NCBI RefSeq assembly: GCF_001411805.1
Contig: NZ_CP007213.1
Coordinates: forward strand, 186,001-250,000
DNA: 64,000 nt
Direction: 5' to 3'
From: Burkholderia plantarii
Lineage (GTDB): Bacteria > Pseudomonadota > Gammaproteobacteria > Burkholderiales > Burkholderiaceae
The notes beneath the pieces were generated by a model. That model had not been told where the DNA came from, made no database searches, and saw nothing but the letters and a program-made list of their open reading frames with translations. A program made the position numbers and the translations under genes. Of the stretch, positions 1-9,232 are shown piece after piece (position 1 is the stretch's first letter; each line of letters opens with the position of its first letter).

Positions 1-94
1 CGAACGGGCGGGGAGGCGGGGAGGTGGCCGGCGCGGCTATGATGCCGGCGGTGGTGGAACGCGGTTCCCCGATTTACCCATGGAGGAGATGGCC

Positions 95-595
95 ATGCGT
101 ATGGCAGCGGTTTGGATGATCGTGCTACTGGCGCTTGCCGTGCATGACACGGCGACTGCGCAGTCCCGCTTGCCGGACAGCGAGCCGACGCTGTGTGACG
201 AGGGCGAGGACGTGTATTTCAGCTGCCCGCTGGAAAACGGCAAGACGGTTTCGGTCTGCGCCAAGGGCAATACGAGCCCCGCGCGCGGTTACGTGAGCTA
301 TCGATACGGCACCGCGGGCGACGTCTTTGCCTTTCCGAGCGAGCATGTTCCGCCTGCGAAGCTGGCGGGCATCACCGACGTTTCCGAAGGCAGCATCCGC
401 GGCCTGCATCTGAAATTTGCGAAGGGGCCGTATACCTACATCGTGTCGTCCGTTTCTCCGGGCGGCGTGTATGTGCTGAAGCACGACACCGTGGTGTTCG
501 ACCAGGCGTGCCGCGCCTCGGCAGACAAGCACTTCGCGAACGCGGTGTTCGACGGGATCGACCCAGCGCCGCTGACGAAGGCCGATCGGCATTGA
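95..595 (+). CDS. Exported Cys-containing protein, paralogue of the 628-1197 protein
   Basis: Family not recognised. The chosen ATG has a GGAGGAG ribosome site 6 bases upstream; in-frame ATGs at 80 and 89 sit on or before that site and are less likely. The first ~24 residues form a signal peptide ending near TATAQS, so the product should be periplasmic or secreted. The mature part has paired cysteines in a YFSC...SVCAK pattern followed by GYVSYRYG, and a later GPYTYIVSS segment. These blocks recur, in the same order, in the convergent gene at 628-1197, so the two are diverged duplicates. Its position at the end of a type VI effector cluster makes an immunity or orphan-immunity role possible, but this is inference. 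Confidence 0.75.
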   Translation: MRMAAVWMIVLLALAVHDTATAQSRLPDSEPTLCDEGEDVYFSCPLENGKTVSVCAKGNTSPARGYVSYRYGTAGDVFAFPSEHVPPAKLAGITDVSEGSIRGLHLKFAKGPYTYIVSSVSPGGVYVLKHDTVVFDQACRASADKHFANAVFDGIDPAPLTKADRH

Positions 596-627
596 AGGCC
601 GTCGTCAGTGGCGAGGGCGCGGCGGCT

Positions 628-1197
628 TCAACTGCCGTCGAAGCTGTCCAGCCCGAATTTCTCGCCCTGCTTGATGCCGAAGTCGGCCTCGTTGCTGATG
701 GGCGTAAAGCCGTTGTCGAACTCGCAGGTCTTGGTCGCGATCAGCTTGTCGTTGCGGAACACGCCGATCTCGGGCGGCTGCACCGCATTGGAGACGACGT
801 AGGTATAGGCGCCGTTGCTGAAGGTCAGATGCTTGCCGATCCCGTCGCGGAAATGATTGACGGTGAGGATATGGAATACATCGCCCGGCGCGGCTTGCGA
901 GGCCGGAAACCTGAACGCCGAAGCGGCATCGTGGCCGTAGCGATACTGCACGTAGCCGCTGTCGGCGGCGCTATTGTCCTTGGCGCAGACCGAAGCGTAG
1001 TCCTTGCTGTGCTCGATCTTGCAGGAGAAGTAGATCGTCTCGTCGCTGCCGCACAGCGAGTGCGGTCGGAAATTCTCACCGTGGGCGCTCGGTGCGACGG
1101 CGCAGGCAGCAAGTAATGCTGTCATTGCCGGCAGCGTTAGCGCATCAATCATCGAGACGCATGCCGTAGTCGTGTGTAATCGATGGTGGCGATGCAT
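628..1197 (-). CDS. Exported or lipoprotein-like Cys-containing protein, possible T6SS immunity
   Basis: A 189-residue protein starting 9 bases after the stop of the SH3 protein gene, so probably co-transcribed with the VgrG-effector operon. The N-terminus is hydrophobic; an internal ATG at 1152 would give a signal ending in a lipobox-like LAAC, so it may be a lipoprotein. Shared blocks with the convergent neighbour at 95-595: a YFSC pair, SVCAK, GYVQYRYG and GAYTYVVS. No catalytic motif is visible. Periplasmic location and operon position suit an immunity protein against a cell-wall-degrading effector, but the family is unrecognised and the role is inferred. Confidence 0.72.
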   Translation of the reverse strand: MHRHHRLHTTTACVSMIDALTLPAMTALLAACAVAPSAHGENFRPHSLCGSDETIYFSCKIEHSKDYASVCAKDNSAADSGYVQYRYGHDAASAFRFPASQAAPGDVFHILTVNHFRDGIGKHLTFSNGAYTYVVSNAVQPPEIGVFRNDKLIATKTCEFDNGFTPISNEADFGIKQGEKFGLDSFDGS

Positions 1198-1206
1198 AAC
1201 ACTCTT

Positions 1207-2151
1207 TTAGTGCGTGACGTCTGCGCTTTGTAGCCATGCTTCGATAGGCGGTTTTCCGGAGCGCTCATAGCGGATATGCAGCCAGCCGCCGTTTCCTGTG
1301 CCAATGATCGTGACGTGATCTCCGCGAATCAGATAGCCATGATGGACGCTGCCCACCGACGGTTGCGCGAATAGCTGGGCGCGTTCCGATTTCACGGTTG
1401 CCGGTTGACCTCCGTCGACGGGGGGAGGCTGCTGCGTTGTCTTATTCGACGGTGTTGGGTTATCGGTCCGACTCAGTGCAGCCTCGATCTGGGAGTAATA
1501 ACGCTGATTTGTGGCGCTGGGCGGATCGCATGCTTTCAAATTATCAAGACCGAGAGCCACGTCAATCAATGATTTGATGTCGTGATTTTGAGAGACGCTA
1601 AATCGAGTCCATACGTCTTTGGCTGTGGGTTTCGATATGTCACTCACCAATTTTGATTTTCCGGAGCCCAAGGCATCGTGCCATCCGTTCCCCGTAGGAT
1701 CCCATTCGCCGCCGCATATATCGCCCGAATCATCTCGCACCACGCAACCTGTAGCGGTATCGAGAATCGGACAGAATTGTCGACTGGTAGTGGTTGATTT
1801 GCCGCTCTCGTCCGCGTCGAGCACACCGTTGCGGGTCAAATTAAGTGCGATATACCGGCCGTCTGCAGATATCGCATGCTTGATCGGTAGAGAAAAAATA
1901 ACGCCGCCATCTGTAGTGAGTGCTTCGTCGGGCACGACTCGGGAACGAGTACCTGCTGCGCTTATGAATGTGAGGTGTGTCCAGCCTGGGCCGAATAATT
2001 TTGCTAAATCGGGTGCGACGGGGTCGGAAAAAACTAACTGAGAGTGGTTTGCAAAATTCAGAACAGTCGAATTATCTGCGCACCATGCGCTACCTGTTGA
2101 GAGCAGTGCGCAAACGAATGCTGAAAAACGAGCGATCGTGTGTTTATTCAT
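1207..2151 (-). CDS. Periplasmic protein with C-terminal SH3-like domain, likely effector immunity
   Basis: 314 residues. A classical signal peptide (about residues 1-25, cleavage near AWCADN) predicts periplasmic export. Residues ~250-314 look like a bacterial SH3 domain (AQLFAQPS...GYLIRGDHVTIIG...GWLHIRYE), joined by a Pro/Thr/Gln-rich linker to an unrecognised N-terminal region with several cysteines. Its start codon overlaps the effector stop codon in an ATGA, so the two are translationally coupled. A periplasmic partner coupled to a predicted peptidoglycan-attacking T6SS effector is the usual arrangement for an immunity protein; it could also be an accessory wall-binding protein. Confidence 0.75.
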   Translation of the reverse strand: MNKHTIARFSAFVCALLSTGSAWCADNSTVLNFANHSQLVFSDPVAPDLAKLFGPGWTHLTFISAAGTRSRVVPDEALTTDGGVIFSLPIKHAISADGRYIALNLTRNGVLDADESGKSTTTSRQFCPILDTATGCVVRDDSGDICGGEWDPTGNGWHDALGSGKSKLVSDISKPTAKDVWTRFSVSQNHDIKSLIDVALGLDNLKACDPPSATNQRYYSQIEAALSRTDNPTPSNKTTQQPPPVDGGQPATVKSERAQLFAQPSVGSVHHGYLIRGDHVTIIGTGNGGWLHIRYERSGKPPIEAWLQSADVTH

Positions 2152-5102
2152 TGCAGAGCTGCCTTTAGAGCGTTGTAACGGGCGGGTGCTACAGACTCAT
2201 GATTCGAGACGGCCATGCGGCGCGTTTGCCCATAATTGTCGGATAGTGCGCTTTCCAGCGTCGCACGGGATGCCCCCCATTCATTCGGATTGCGTGATGC
2301 AGTCGGATGAGCCGCGTACAGGCGATCAAGCGACGCACCGAGATCGTCGCTCACGAAAGCAGGACGATTCACACTTTGATCAAGCACCGCTGCTCGTCCC
2401 ACATCACCTTGAAGATATTCGCCGATCGTATAGTTGTAACCGGTCGGCTTCGTGGATAAGTCTTTGCGAAGACGTTTGACGAAATCAGTGATTTGCAGTT
2501 TTTGATATCGCAAATCTGAGATGGCATGTGCGAGTGCGGCAACCGCGGGGTTGGGCAGATACTGATGATTGGTATTTTCGTTGCAGCCTTTTCGAATCTG
2601 GTCTCGCAAGTCAGTGCCTGTCATGACTCGACCGCTCGTCACGTCTGGGTGCGTGAATGACAGTGTTGCATCATCGCCGGTACCTTCCACCGCCCATCCG
2701 CAACGCGCGAATAGCTCTTGGTAAGCCGTTTCATTCTCGGCGCGAAAATCCGCAATCTGCTTCGCGAGTTCTCCTTTGCTGTTATCGGGACGCATTGTCT
2801 TCTGCATGGCGCCCGCCGTAACGACCTGATCGTCATATGACTGTACGGTATCGAGCTTCCCCTCATTAGGCGCCATCGCAGCAATGATTCGCTGCTCGCT
2901 TGCAGTCATCTCTCCGCTGGCCAACATGGCCTGGAGCGCGGGTGCGTTCGCGAGTGTCATGGTGCCCCAATAACATGGCCCATAGTGGCCATTCCAACGG
3001 ACTACCTGGACTTTTTTATCGAGGCAGCATCCACACTCACATGTGCCCGGATTCAAGAAATTGCCGACGAGCCCCAGCGGATGCAGGTGATACACGGTGG
3101 CCGACGCCGGGAACTTGCCAACCGAACTCACGCCGCTCCAGAACCGCAGCGCGTCGATCCGCTTCTTCTCGGCCTGCCACACTGGCAGCCCCGCATGCAT
3201 GTGCGAATCGAGCGCGTCCCACTTGCTCATCTCGCCGCCCCATTCGCTCTCGTAGCGGACCACCAGATGATCGATCCGGTCGGCCAGCCACGGCTTGCCG
3301 AGCGCCAGCTGCAGCTCGTGCGCGCTGATCTTGCCGTCCTTCTGCTGCTGGCCGTCGATCGCGTCCTCGAGCTGCTTGATGGTGGCGTCCGAGCGCGAGC
3401 TGTTGAATGAATCCTCGAAGCTCGCGAGTTCGTCGGGCGTGCCGCTGTCGGCGATGAACAGCGCGCGCTGGAACATGTCGGATACCGAAGCATCGAGGCT
3501 CACCACGTCGAACCCGGGCCAGTCCCACGAACTCTTCAGCTCGACCTGCGGATGGCCGTGGTCGCAGGCCCAGCCGTCCACCTGGGTGTCGTGCTCGTCG
3601 CCGATGCTGACCGCGTACCAGGTCTTGTTCTCGGCCTCGACGCACGACTGCGCGGCGGCCGTGTAGACCACCCGCGTCCAGCCCGCGGGGTTGCCGCCGG
3701 CCGCCTGCAGGTTCAGCGGGAAATGGCTCCACGCCGGCCGCGCGCCGCTCGCCTGCAGGTCGGTGCGCGCGATCCAGAGCGCGGCCTGGCCGGCCACCGG
3801 ATGGCCGGCCGCATTGACCGGGGTGACCTTGGCCCACGGGCCGGCGGCCGGCGAATCGGCGGTGGCCTTCACGGCGGTGCCGGCGGCGATCGAGGTGTCG
3901 GCAGCGGCGGGCTGCACGAGCTTCGCGCCCTTCGAGATCAGCAGCAGCCGGCGCGCCTTCGGGTCGAACTGCTGGGCCCGCGCGCGGCTGCGCGTGATGA
4001 ACGCGTTCAGATCGTCGCCGGTGAACACCTCGACGTGCAGCAGCGGCCGCTCGCCGAGCTTGGGCGGCAGCGTGTGATGCGCGCGCGCCTCGACGAGACG
4101 CTGGTATTCGCCGAGGAACGCCACGGTCTCGCCGGCCGCGATCTTGTGCGGCTTCGGCAAGACGTAGACCTGATCGACGGTCGGCGGCAGCTGCTGCTTG
4201 TCGAGTTCCGCCAGATAGACCCAGCCGGCCGTGCCGGCGGCAGGCGCGGGCTTGTCTTCCTCGTAGGACTGCAGCGACCCGGACACGAAGCTGTCGATCC
4301 TGCCCCACTGGCCGTGGGTTTGCCCGACCTTGATCTGCGTGCCGCGCGCGAGCCATCCCACCACGTTGGCATGGCCGGACGCCGAGGCGCGCACGCGCAG
4401 GCCGAGCGCCGTGTTGTCGGCGTGGTTGGCCCCGGCGGTGGTCAGGCGCGGATCGGACGCGCCGGTGCCCACGCTGCGGACTTCGCTCGCGCCGTAGTAG
4501 GCGGGCAGCGTCTTCGCCGGGCCATGCGCCGGCGGCTTCGCATCGTAGCCGTCGAACGGCAGCGTATGCATGTAGAGGCTGAAGAACGTCAGCGCGTCGG
4601 CGTCGGCCGGCGCGGCGGCCGGGGCGGCGCCGGGCGCCGGTGTCGAGGCAGGCGCCGGCGCCGGAGCCGGTGTCGTGGCCGGGGCGGTGGCCGGCGCGCC
4701 GCCGCCGGCGGGCCGGGCGGCCGGCGCCGGCGGCAGCACGAGCCGGTGGCGCACCAGCGTGAAGCCGTGCGAATAGCCGGCCTTGCTGCCGTCGGGATAG
4801 GCCAGCTCCTGCAGCTTCGAGGCGAGCCGGAACGCCACCACCTCGCCGTCGGCGATGCATTTGACGCCGCCGTCCTGATCGAACTTGCCGGCGGTCTGCG
4901 CGCCGAAGTGGATGCCGCCGTGCCAGAGGCCGTTGGCGCCGAGCGGATAGAAGCCGTCGTCGGCCGTGGCGAGCGCGGCGAGATAGGTGTCGGGGCCGGC
5001 GTTCGCGGGGGCGGCGTTGGCGGCGGTGCCGGTGGCGGCCTTCAGCGCAAACGGATAGGCCCAGCCGGAGACTGTCGACGGTGGTTCGGGTTGTTGCGCC
5101 AC
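2148..5102 (-). CDS. T6SS effector: split M23-like domain, SH3 domain, C-terminal lysozyme-like region
   Basis: 984 residues, encoded 53 bases after vgrG. An M23/LytM-like fold can be traced in pieces: HGGIHF at 61-66 (H61 kept, the usual Asp is His65), IADGEVVAF at 83-91, LYMHT at 176-180, AAGETVAFLG at 322-331, and LLHVEVF at 354-360 where HLHFE is expected (first His lost, H356 kept). A Pro/Ala-rich linker (~123-170) and an SH3-like domain (~231-301) interrupt the fold. Further on are an EF-hand-like DGKISAHEL (~587) and a stretch around NEGKLDTVQSYD (~746) that resembles the catalytic-Glu region of lysozyme-like hydrolases. Family assignment is by eye. Probable role: VgrG-delivered attack on peptidoglycan in rival cells. 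No signal peptide, as expected for T6SS cargo. Confidence 0.82.
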   Translation of the reverse strand: MAQQPEPPSTVSGWAYPFALKAATGTAANAAPANAGPDTYLAALATADDGFYPLGANGLWHGGIHFGAQTAGKFDQDGGVKCIADGEVVAFRLASKLQELAYPDGSKAGYSHGFTLVRHRLVLPPAPAARPAGGGAPATAPATTPAPAPAPASTPAPGAAPAAAPADADALTFFSLYMHTLPFDGYDAKPPAHGPAKTLPAYYGASEVRSVGTGASDPRLTTAGANHADNTALGLRVRASASGHANVVGWLARGTQIKVGQTHGQWGRIDSFVSGSLQSYEEDKPAPAAGTAGWVYLAELDKQQLPPTVDQVYVLPKPHKIAAGETVAFLGEYQRLVEARAHHTLPPKLGERPLLHVEVFTGDDLNAFITRSRARAQQFDPKARRLLLISKGAKLVQPAAADTSIAAGTAVKATADSPAAGPWAKVTPVNAAGHPVAGQAALWIARTDLQASGARPAWSHFPLNLQAAGGNPAGWTRVVYTAAAQSCVEAENKTWYAVSIGDEHDTQVDGWACDHGHPQVELKSSWDWPGFDVVSLDASVSDMFQRALFIADSGTPDELASFEDSFNSSRSDATIKQLEDAIDGQQQKDGKISAHELQLALGKPWLADRIDHLVVRYESEWGGEMSKWDALDSHMHAGLPVWQAEKKRIDALRFWSGVSSVGKFPASATVYHLHPLGLVGNFLNPGTCECGCCLDKKVQVVRWNGHYGPCYWGTMTLANAPALQAMLASGEMTASEQRIIAAMAPNEGKLDTVQSYDDQVVTAGAMQKTMRPDNSKGELAKQIADFRAENETAYQELFARCGWAVEGTGDDATLSFTHPDVTSGRVMTGTDLRDQIRKGCNENTNHQYLPNPAVAALAHAISDLRYQKLQITDFVKRLRKDLSTKPTGYNYTIGEYLQGDVGRAAVLDQSVNRPAFVSDDLGASLDRLYAAHPTASRNPNEWGASRATLESALSDNYGQTRRMAVSNHESVAPARYNALKAALQ

Positions 5103-5155
5103 GCGCTAACCTCGGTTCAATTCGGGAGTGGGTGAATCATCGGCGGCGCTCGGCG

Positions 5156-7690
5156 TCAGCCCGAGAAATCCACCGACCGGGCGCCGTCGCTGCCGGCCCA
5201 TGCGGGGAATTTCTCGTCGAGCCGCGCCGGGCCGGTGAAGCTGTGCTGCGCGCCCTTCACGTCGATGGTGCCCGGCGCGTGGATCTCGATGTTGCCGCCC
5301 TTCAGGCGCACGTAGGCGCCGCCCGAGGTCAGCAGCAGCTCGCCCTTGGCGATCGCCTGCAACTGGTCGGTGGAGGCGATCAGCTTCAGCGTCTTCTGCG
5401 CGGTCAGCTCGATGTTGTCGTCGTGGGCCTGGATCTCCACCTTGCCCTTGCCCGCGAACAGCTTCATGCCGGCGTTCTGCACGAACAGGCTCAGCTTCTG
5501 CGCGACGCCCGCGAGCAGCGACTTGCCGGTGGCGAGATTCACGCTCTGGCCGCTGACGAGGTTGATCTGCCGGCCGGCGGCGAGGTGCGCGGACTGCTGC
5601 GTGGAGAGCGCGATGCCGGCCGGGCTGCCGATCAGCATCACGGGCTCGGCGAACGCGTTGGCGCCGCCGGTGCCGCCGCCCGCGGTGTTGCCGCCGCCGG
5701 CCACGGCGCCCTGCGCGTTCGAGCGGGTGGCACTCACGAACTGCTCGAGCGCGTCGGCGCCGTCCTGCAGCGGTTCGGCCTGATGCGTCGCGCTCGTCTG
5801 CGAGACCGCCGCGACCAGATCCTGCGCATTGGCGAGCTGCGCGCGCGCGTCCTGCACGTCGAGCTGCTGGCTCGTGGCGCTGCTGGCGTGGGTGCCGAGG
5901 TAAAGGCCCTGCGAGGCGCGCACCGCGCCGAACGCGTCGGACTTCAGGTCGAAGCCGCTGCCGAGATAGGCGCCGCGCGCGTTGCCGTCCTGCGCGATCA
6001 GGTAGCCGAGATGCAGCTGCGAAGCGGCGCTGCTGCTGGCCAGCTGCACGCGGTTCTGGCCGGTGGCGTCGTCCATCACCAGCTGGTTGTAGCCGGCGCC
6101 GCCGTATTCCTTGGAGCGGAAGCCGGACAGGATGCCGTTTGAATGCCAGCCCGGTCTGGTCGAACCGTTGTAGACGCGCCCGGTCACGATCGGGCGATCG
6201 CAGTCGCCGCCGAGCCAGTCGATCAGCACTTCCTCTCCGACGCGCGGCAGATGCACGCCGCCGTAGCCGCCGCCGGTGTCGGACATCGTCACGCGCACCC
6301 AGCACGAGGCGTTCTCGTCGCCGTCGTTGAGCCGGTCCCAGTGGAAGCGCACCTTGATGCGGTTCAGCGTGTCGGTGTAGACCTCCTGGCCGGCCGGCCC
6401 GACCACTACCGCGGTCTGCGCCTTCATCGGCGGCTTGGCGTGCTCGAACGGGCTGCGGAACGGCACGCCGCGGCGCTGCGCCTCGATCTTCACGAGCAGG
6501 AAGCCTTCGCCGCCATCGGCGGCGGCCACCGTCAGCGCGCCGGCCGCGTCCTGATGCTCGGCGCGGATCGCGGCGAGCCGCTCGCGCAGGCTGTGCGGAA
6601 ACGGCGTCGCCGGCGTGGCCGACAGTGGCAGGTTGTTCTCGATGTACCAGCTGGCCGCGATCACGGCGAACTGGCGGCTCTGCGCGGCGTCGGCGTCGTG
6701 TACCGGATGGTCGTCGAGTTCGAACCAGCGGCCCGCATCGAGCCGGCGCACCGCGCCCGCGCCGGTGAAGCGCTTGGCGCGCGATTCCCACTCCTGCATG
6801 CGGATCTCGGAGAGCTGGTCGCCGCGCGACTGGTCGCCGTAGGTGTAGGCGCCGGTGTACTCGTAGACCTCGGCCTGCTGGGGCAGGGTGCCCTGGTTGG
6901 CGAGGGTGGGCACCGAAGTCCCCTTCGGGCTCACCACCGAGGCCGGCGCCTTGTAGTCGAAGGTGCGGGTGGTGAGGGTGGTGCTCTGCAGCGTGCGGGT
7001 GCCACTCCATTGCACCAGCGCATCGGTTTCGGCATTCACGCCGGATCGGTAAAAATTAACCGCTTGCGGATTTAAAACCGGGAAATTCGATAAATCATCG
7101 GCAATAACGACCGTGTGCGATTTGCCGTCGGCGGCTTGTTCGAAATACGTGAATAAGCCTTCGGCTTCCATAATCCGCTGACAGAAATTCCAGTCGCTTT
7201 CGTATTGCACGCAAAACGAGCGTTGCGGCAGCGCGTTCTTGAGCGCGAAGCGGAACGCGCCGCCCGCCTGCGGGTGGGCGTTGAACACGTCGGCGAGGAT
7301 CGCGTCGGCCGACGCGTTCTGCCAGATCCGCGCGTCCTGGCGGAACCGCAGCAGGTGCAGCCACGAGGAGAATTCCAGCTGGTAGCTGGTCAGGCCGCCG
7401 TCGGCGCCGAGCCGCCGGGCCGTGTGGACGTAGCCGTGGCGGGGCTGGTACGACTGGTCGGCCTGCTGCAGCCAGAGCGTGACGGGCTGCGCGATCAGCG
7501 TCTTCAGCTCGAGGTCGTCGCGCAGCGACACCGCGTCGAGCGTGAAGCCGTAGTCGCGCCCGATCCGGGCATGGCCGACCACGCGCTGCGGCACCAGCAC
7601 GTCGCTGCCGAGCGGCGTGTCGAGTCGAATCAGCCGATCGCTCTGTATCAAACCAGCGGCCATGGATGCCGTGAGATCCTGCGCCCCCAT
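5156..7690 (-). CDS. vgrG: Type VI secretion tip protein VgrG
   Basis: 844 residues. The N-terminal two thirds carry the gp27/gp5-like spike module: YESDWNFCQRIMEAEGLFTYF near residue 170 and the OB-fold region with KVRFHWDRL and WVRV are standard for the family. The C-terminal third is a DUF2345-type beta-helix with repeated KxxIxI units (LNLVSGQSVNLATGKS, VEIQAHDDNIELTA). There is no appended toxin domain, so it is a carrier rather than an evolved VgrG. It is the first gene of a minus-strand unit with the effector and putative immunity genes and is set apart from the upstream MFS gene by 138 bases. An AGGAA ribosome site precedes the ATG. Confidence 0.96.
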   Translation of the reverse strand: MGAQDLTASMAAGLIQSDRLIRLDTPLGSDVLVPQRVVGHARIGRDYGFTLDAVSLRDDLELKTLIAQPVTLWLQQADQSYQPRHGYVHTARRLGADGGLTSYQLEFSSWLHLLRFRQDARIWQNASADAILADVFNAHPQAGGAFRFALKNALPQRSFCVQYESDWNFCQRIMEAEGLFTYFEQAADGKSHTVVIADDLSNFPVLNPQAVNFYRSGVNAETDALVQWSGTRTLQSTTLTTRTFDYKAPASVVSPKGTSVPTLANQGTLPQQAEVYEYTGAYTYGDQSRGDQLSEIRMQEWESRAKRFTGAGAVRRLDAGRWFELDDHPVHDADAAQSRQFAVIAASWYIENNLPLSATPATPFPHSLRERLAAIRAEHQDAAGALTVAAADGGEGFLLVKIEAQRRGVPFRSPFEHAKPPMKAQTAVVVGPAGQEVYTDTLNRIKVRFHWDRLNDGDENASCWVRVTMSDTGGGYGGVHLPRVGEEVLIDWLGGDCDRPIVTGRVYNGSTRPGWHSNGILSGFRSKEYGGAGYNQLVMDDATGQNRVQLASSSAASQLHLGYLIAQDGNARGAYLGSGFDLKSDAFGAVRASQGLYLGTHASSATSQQLDVQDARAQLANAQDLVAAVSQTSATHQAEPLQDGADALEQFVSATRSNAQGAVAGGGNTAGGGTGGANAFAEPVMLIGSPAGIALSTQQSAHLAAGRQINLVSGQSVNLATGKSLLAGVAQKLSLFVQNAGMKLFAGKGKVEIQAHDDNIELTAQKTLKLIASTDQLQAIAKGELLLTSGGAYVRLKGGNIEIHAPGTIDVKGAQHSFTGPARLDEKFPAWAGSDGARSVDFSG

Positions 7691-7828
7691 CGTCCAATTC
7701 CTCGCGATCCTGTCGAATAGGCGGCATTATTCTACATAATTGATTCGCGGGGCAGGTTCGCATTAATTGCGGGTCCGAAAACCGATAATCGGGTCGCGGC
7801 TTTCAAGCGCGGTTTCGTGTCAATCGTG

Positions 7829-9136
7829 TCAATGTCCGGCTTTCTCGCGCAGCAGTTTCTGGCCGGGCTCGCGATGCGCGCGCGGCTCGCGAATGAAGAT
7901 GCCGGACAGCAGTGCGCCCGCCAGCGCGACGCCGCCCGCCAGCAGGAACGCCGTGGCGAACGTGCCGCTGCGCTGCACCAGCAGGCCGGTCACGGCCGGC
8001 CCGATCACGCCGGACAGGCTGCCCACGCAATGCAGGCAGCCGCTCACGCTGCCGACCTTCGCCGGATGCACGACGTCCTGCACCACGGCCCAGTAGAGCG
8101 CGCCGGTGACGTAGAGCAGGAACAGCGCCACCGACATCAGCGCCACCGCGCTGGCAGCCGTATGCACGATGCCCGCCACGCCGACGCAGAGCCCGGTGCC
8201 GACCAGCGCCACCACCAGCACGAGCTTGCGCGACAGCATCAGCCGGCCGGTCCAGCGGAAGATCGCGTCCGAGATCGCGCCGCCCGCGGCGAGCCCGACC
8301 GTGCCCACCAGCCACGGCACCACGGTGGCCAGGCTCATCTCCTTCAGGTTCAGGTGATGGGCCTGCACGAGGTAGCTCGGGAACCAGCTGAGGAAGAAGA
8401 ACAGCACGTAGTTGTAGCTGAAGAACGCGAACGCGGTCGCGATGATGAGCGGCTGGCGCACCCAGGCCAGCAGCGGCAGGTTCGCGGCGCCGAAGCCGGC
8501 CGCCGCGCCGCCGCCCGCCGGCGCGGCACCGGCCGGCGGCGCCTCGCGCTCGCTCACGAACCGGCTGCGGGCGGGCTCGTCGGCGGTCAGCGCGATCCAC
8601 GCCACCACCCACACGAAGCCGATCGCGCAGATGATCCAGAACGCCGGCCGCCAGCCGAAGCTCACCGCGAGCAGGCCCACCACCGGCCCGGCCAGCGCGC
8701 CGCCCAGCGGCGAGCCGGCGCTCAACAGGCCCATCGCGGTGGCCGCGCGCCGGTGCGGCATCCAGTTGTTGACCATCTTGTTGGCGCCGGCGCAGAGCGG
8801 CCCCTCGGCCATGCCGAACAGCACGCGCACCACCAGCAGGCTCGCGAAGCCGACCGTCACGGCCGTCAGCCCGCAGAACAGCGACCAGAGCCCCACCGCC
8901 AGCACGTAGACGAGCTTCGGCCCGAGCCGGTCGCTCGCCAGCCCACCGACGAAATTGAACAGCGCATAGCCGACGAAGAAGCTGCTGAACACGATGCCCA
9001 TCTGCGCGGCGTCGATGCCGAGGTCCTTCTGGATCAGCGGCGCGGTCAGCGAGAGCGCCACGCGGTCCAGATAGTTGATGCCGTAGACGAGGAATAACAG
9101 GAAAACCGTTATCCAGCCCATGGTGCGTTGCTTCAT
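7829..9136 (-). CDS. MFS transporter, anion:cation symporter type, probable hexuronate/sugar-acid importer
   Basis: 435 residues, twelve predicted membrane segments. The opening YGINYLDRVALS and the FxxGYALFNFVGGLASDRLG loop are typical of the ACS family (ExuT, GudP, D-galactonate transporters), inner-membrane proton symporters for sugar acids. It lies 96 bases downstream of the fructuronate-reductase-like gene on the same strand, so uptake of a hexuronate or aldonate for that pathway is the natural reading. An AGGAGAC ribosome site sits just before the ATG. Exact substrate cannot be told from sequence. Confidence 0.9.
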   Translation of the reverse strand: MKQRTMGWITVFLLFLVYGINYLDRVALSLTAPLIQKDLGIDAAQMGIVFSSFFVGYALFNFVGGLASDRLGPKLVYVLAVGLWSLFCGLTAVTVGFASLLVVRVLFGMAEGPLCAGANKMVNNWMPHRRAATAMGLLSAGSPLGGALAGPVVGLLAVSFGWRPAFWIICAIGFVWVVAWIALTADEPARSRFVSEREAPPAGAAPAGGGAAAGFGAANLPLLAWVRQPLIIATAFAFFSYNYVLFFFLSWFPSYLVQAHHLNLKEMSLATVVPWLVGTVGLAAGGAISDAIFRWTGRLMLSRKLVLVVALVGTGLCVGVAGIVHTAASAVALMSVALFLLYVTGALYWAVVQDVVHPAKVGSVSGCLHCVGSLSGVIGPAVTGLLVQRSGTFATAFLLAGGVALAGALLSGIFIREPRAHREPGQKLLREKAGH

Positions 9137-9232
9137 GCCGTGTCTCCTGAGGTCGTGTCCGCGAGTGCGGCCGAGGCGGCTGGCCCCGGCCGGCGGGCCG
9201 GGCGCCGCGATGGTCCGGTCGTTCCGTGCCGA

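Noticed and set aside
4611..4735. Repetitive GCC/GGC-rich tract that looks like a tandem DNA repeat
   Set aside because: It encodes the Pro/Ala linker of the effector; unit length and sequence are irregular.
3552..6142. Very long open frames on the plus strand opposite the effector and VgrG genes
   Set aside because: Arg/Ala/Gly-rich translations with no family resemblance, fully antisense to confident genes; expected in DNA with such high third-position GC.
7782..7792. CCGATAATCGG palindrome upstream of vgrG as a terminator or operator
   Set aside because: Only a 5-bp stem around one base and a short T-run; too weak to call.
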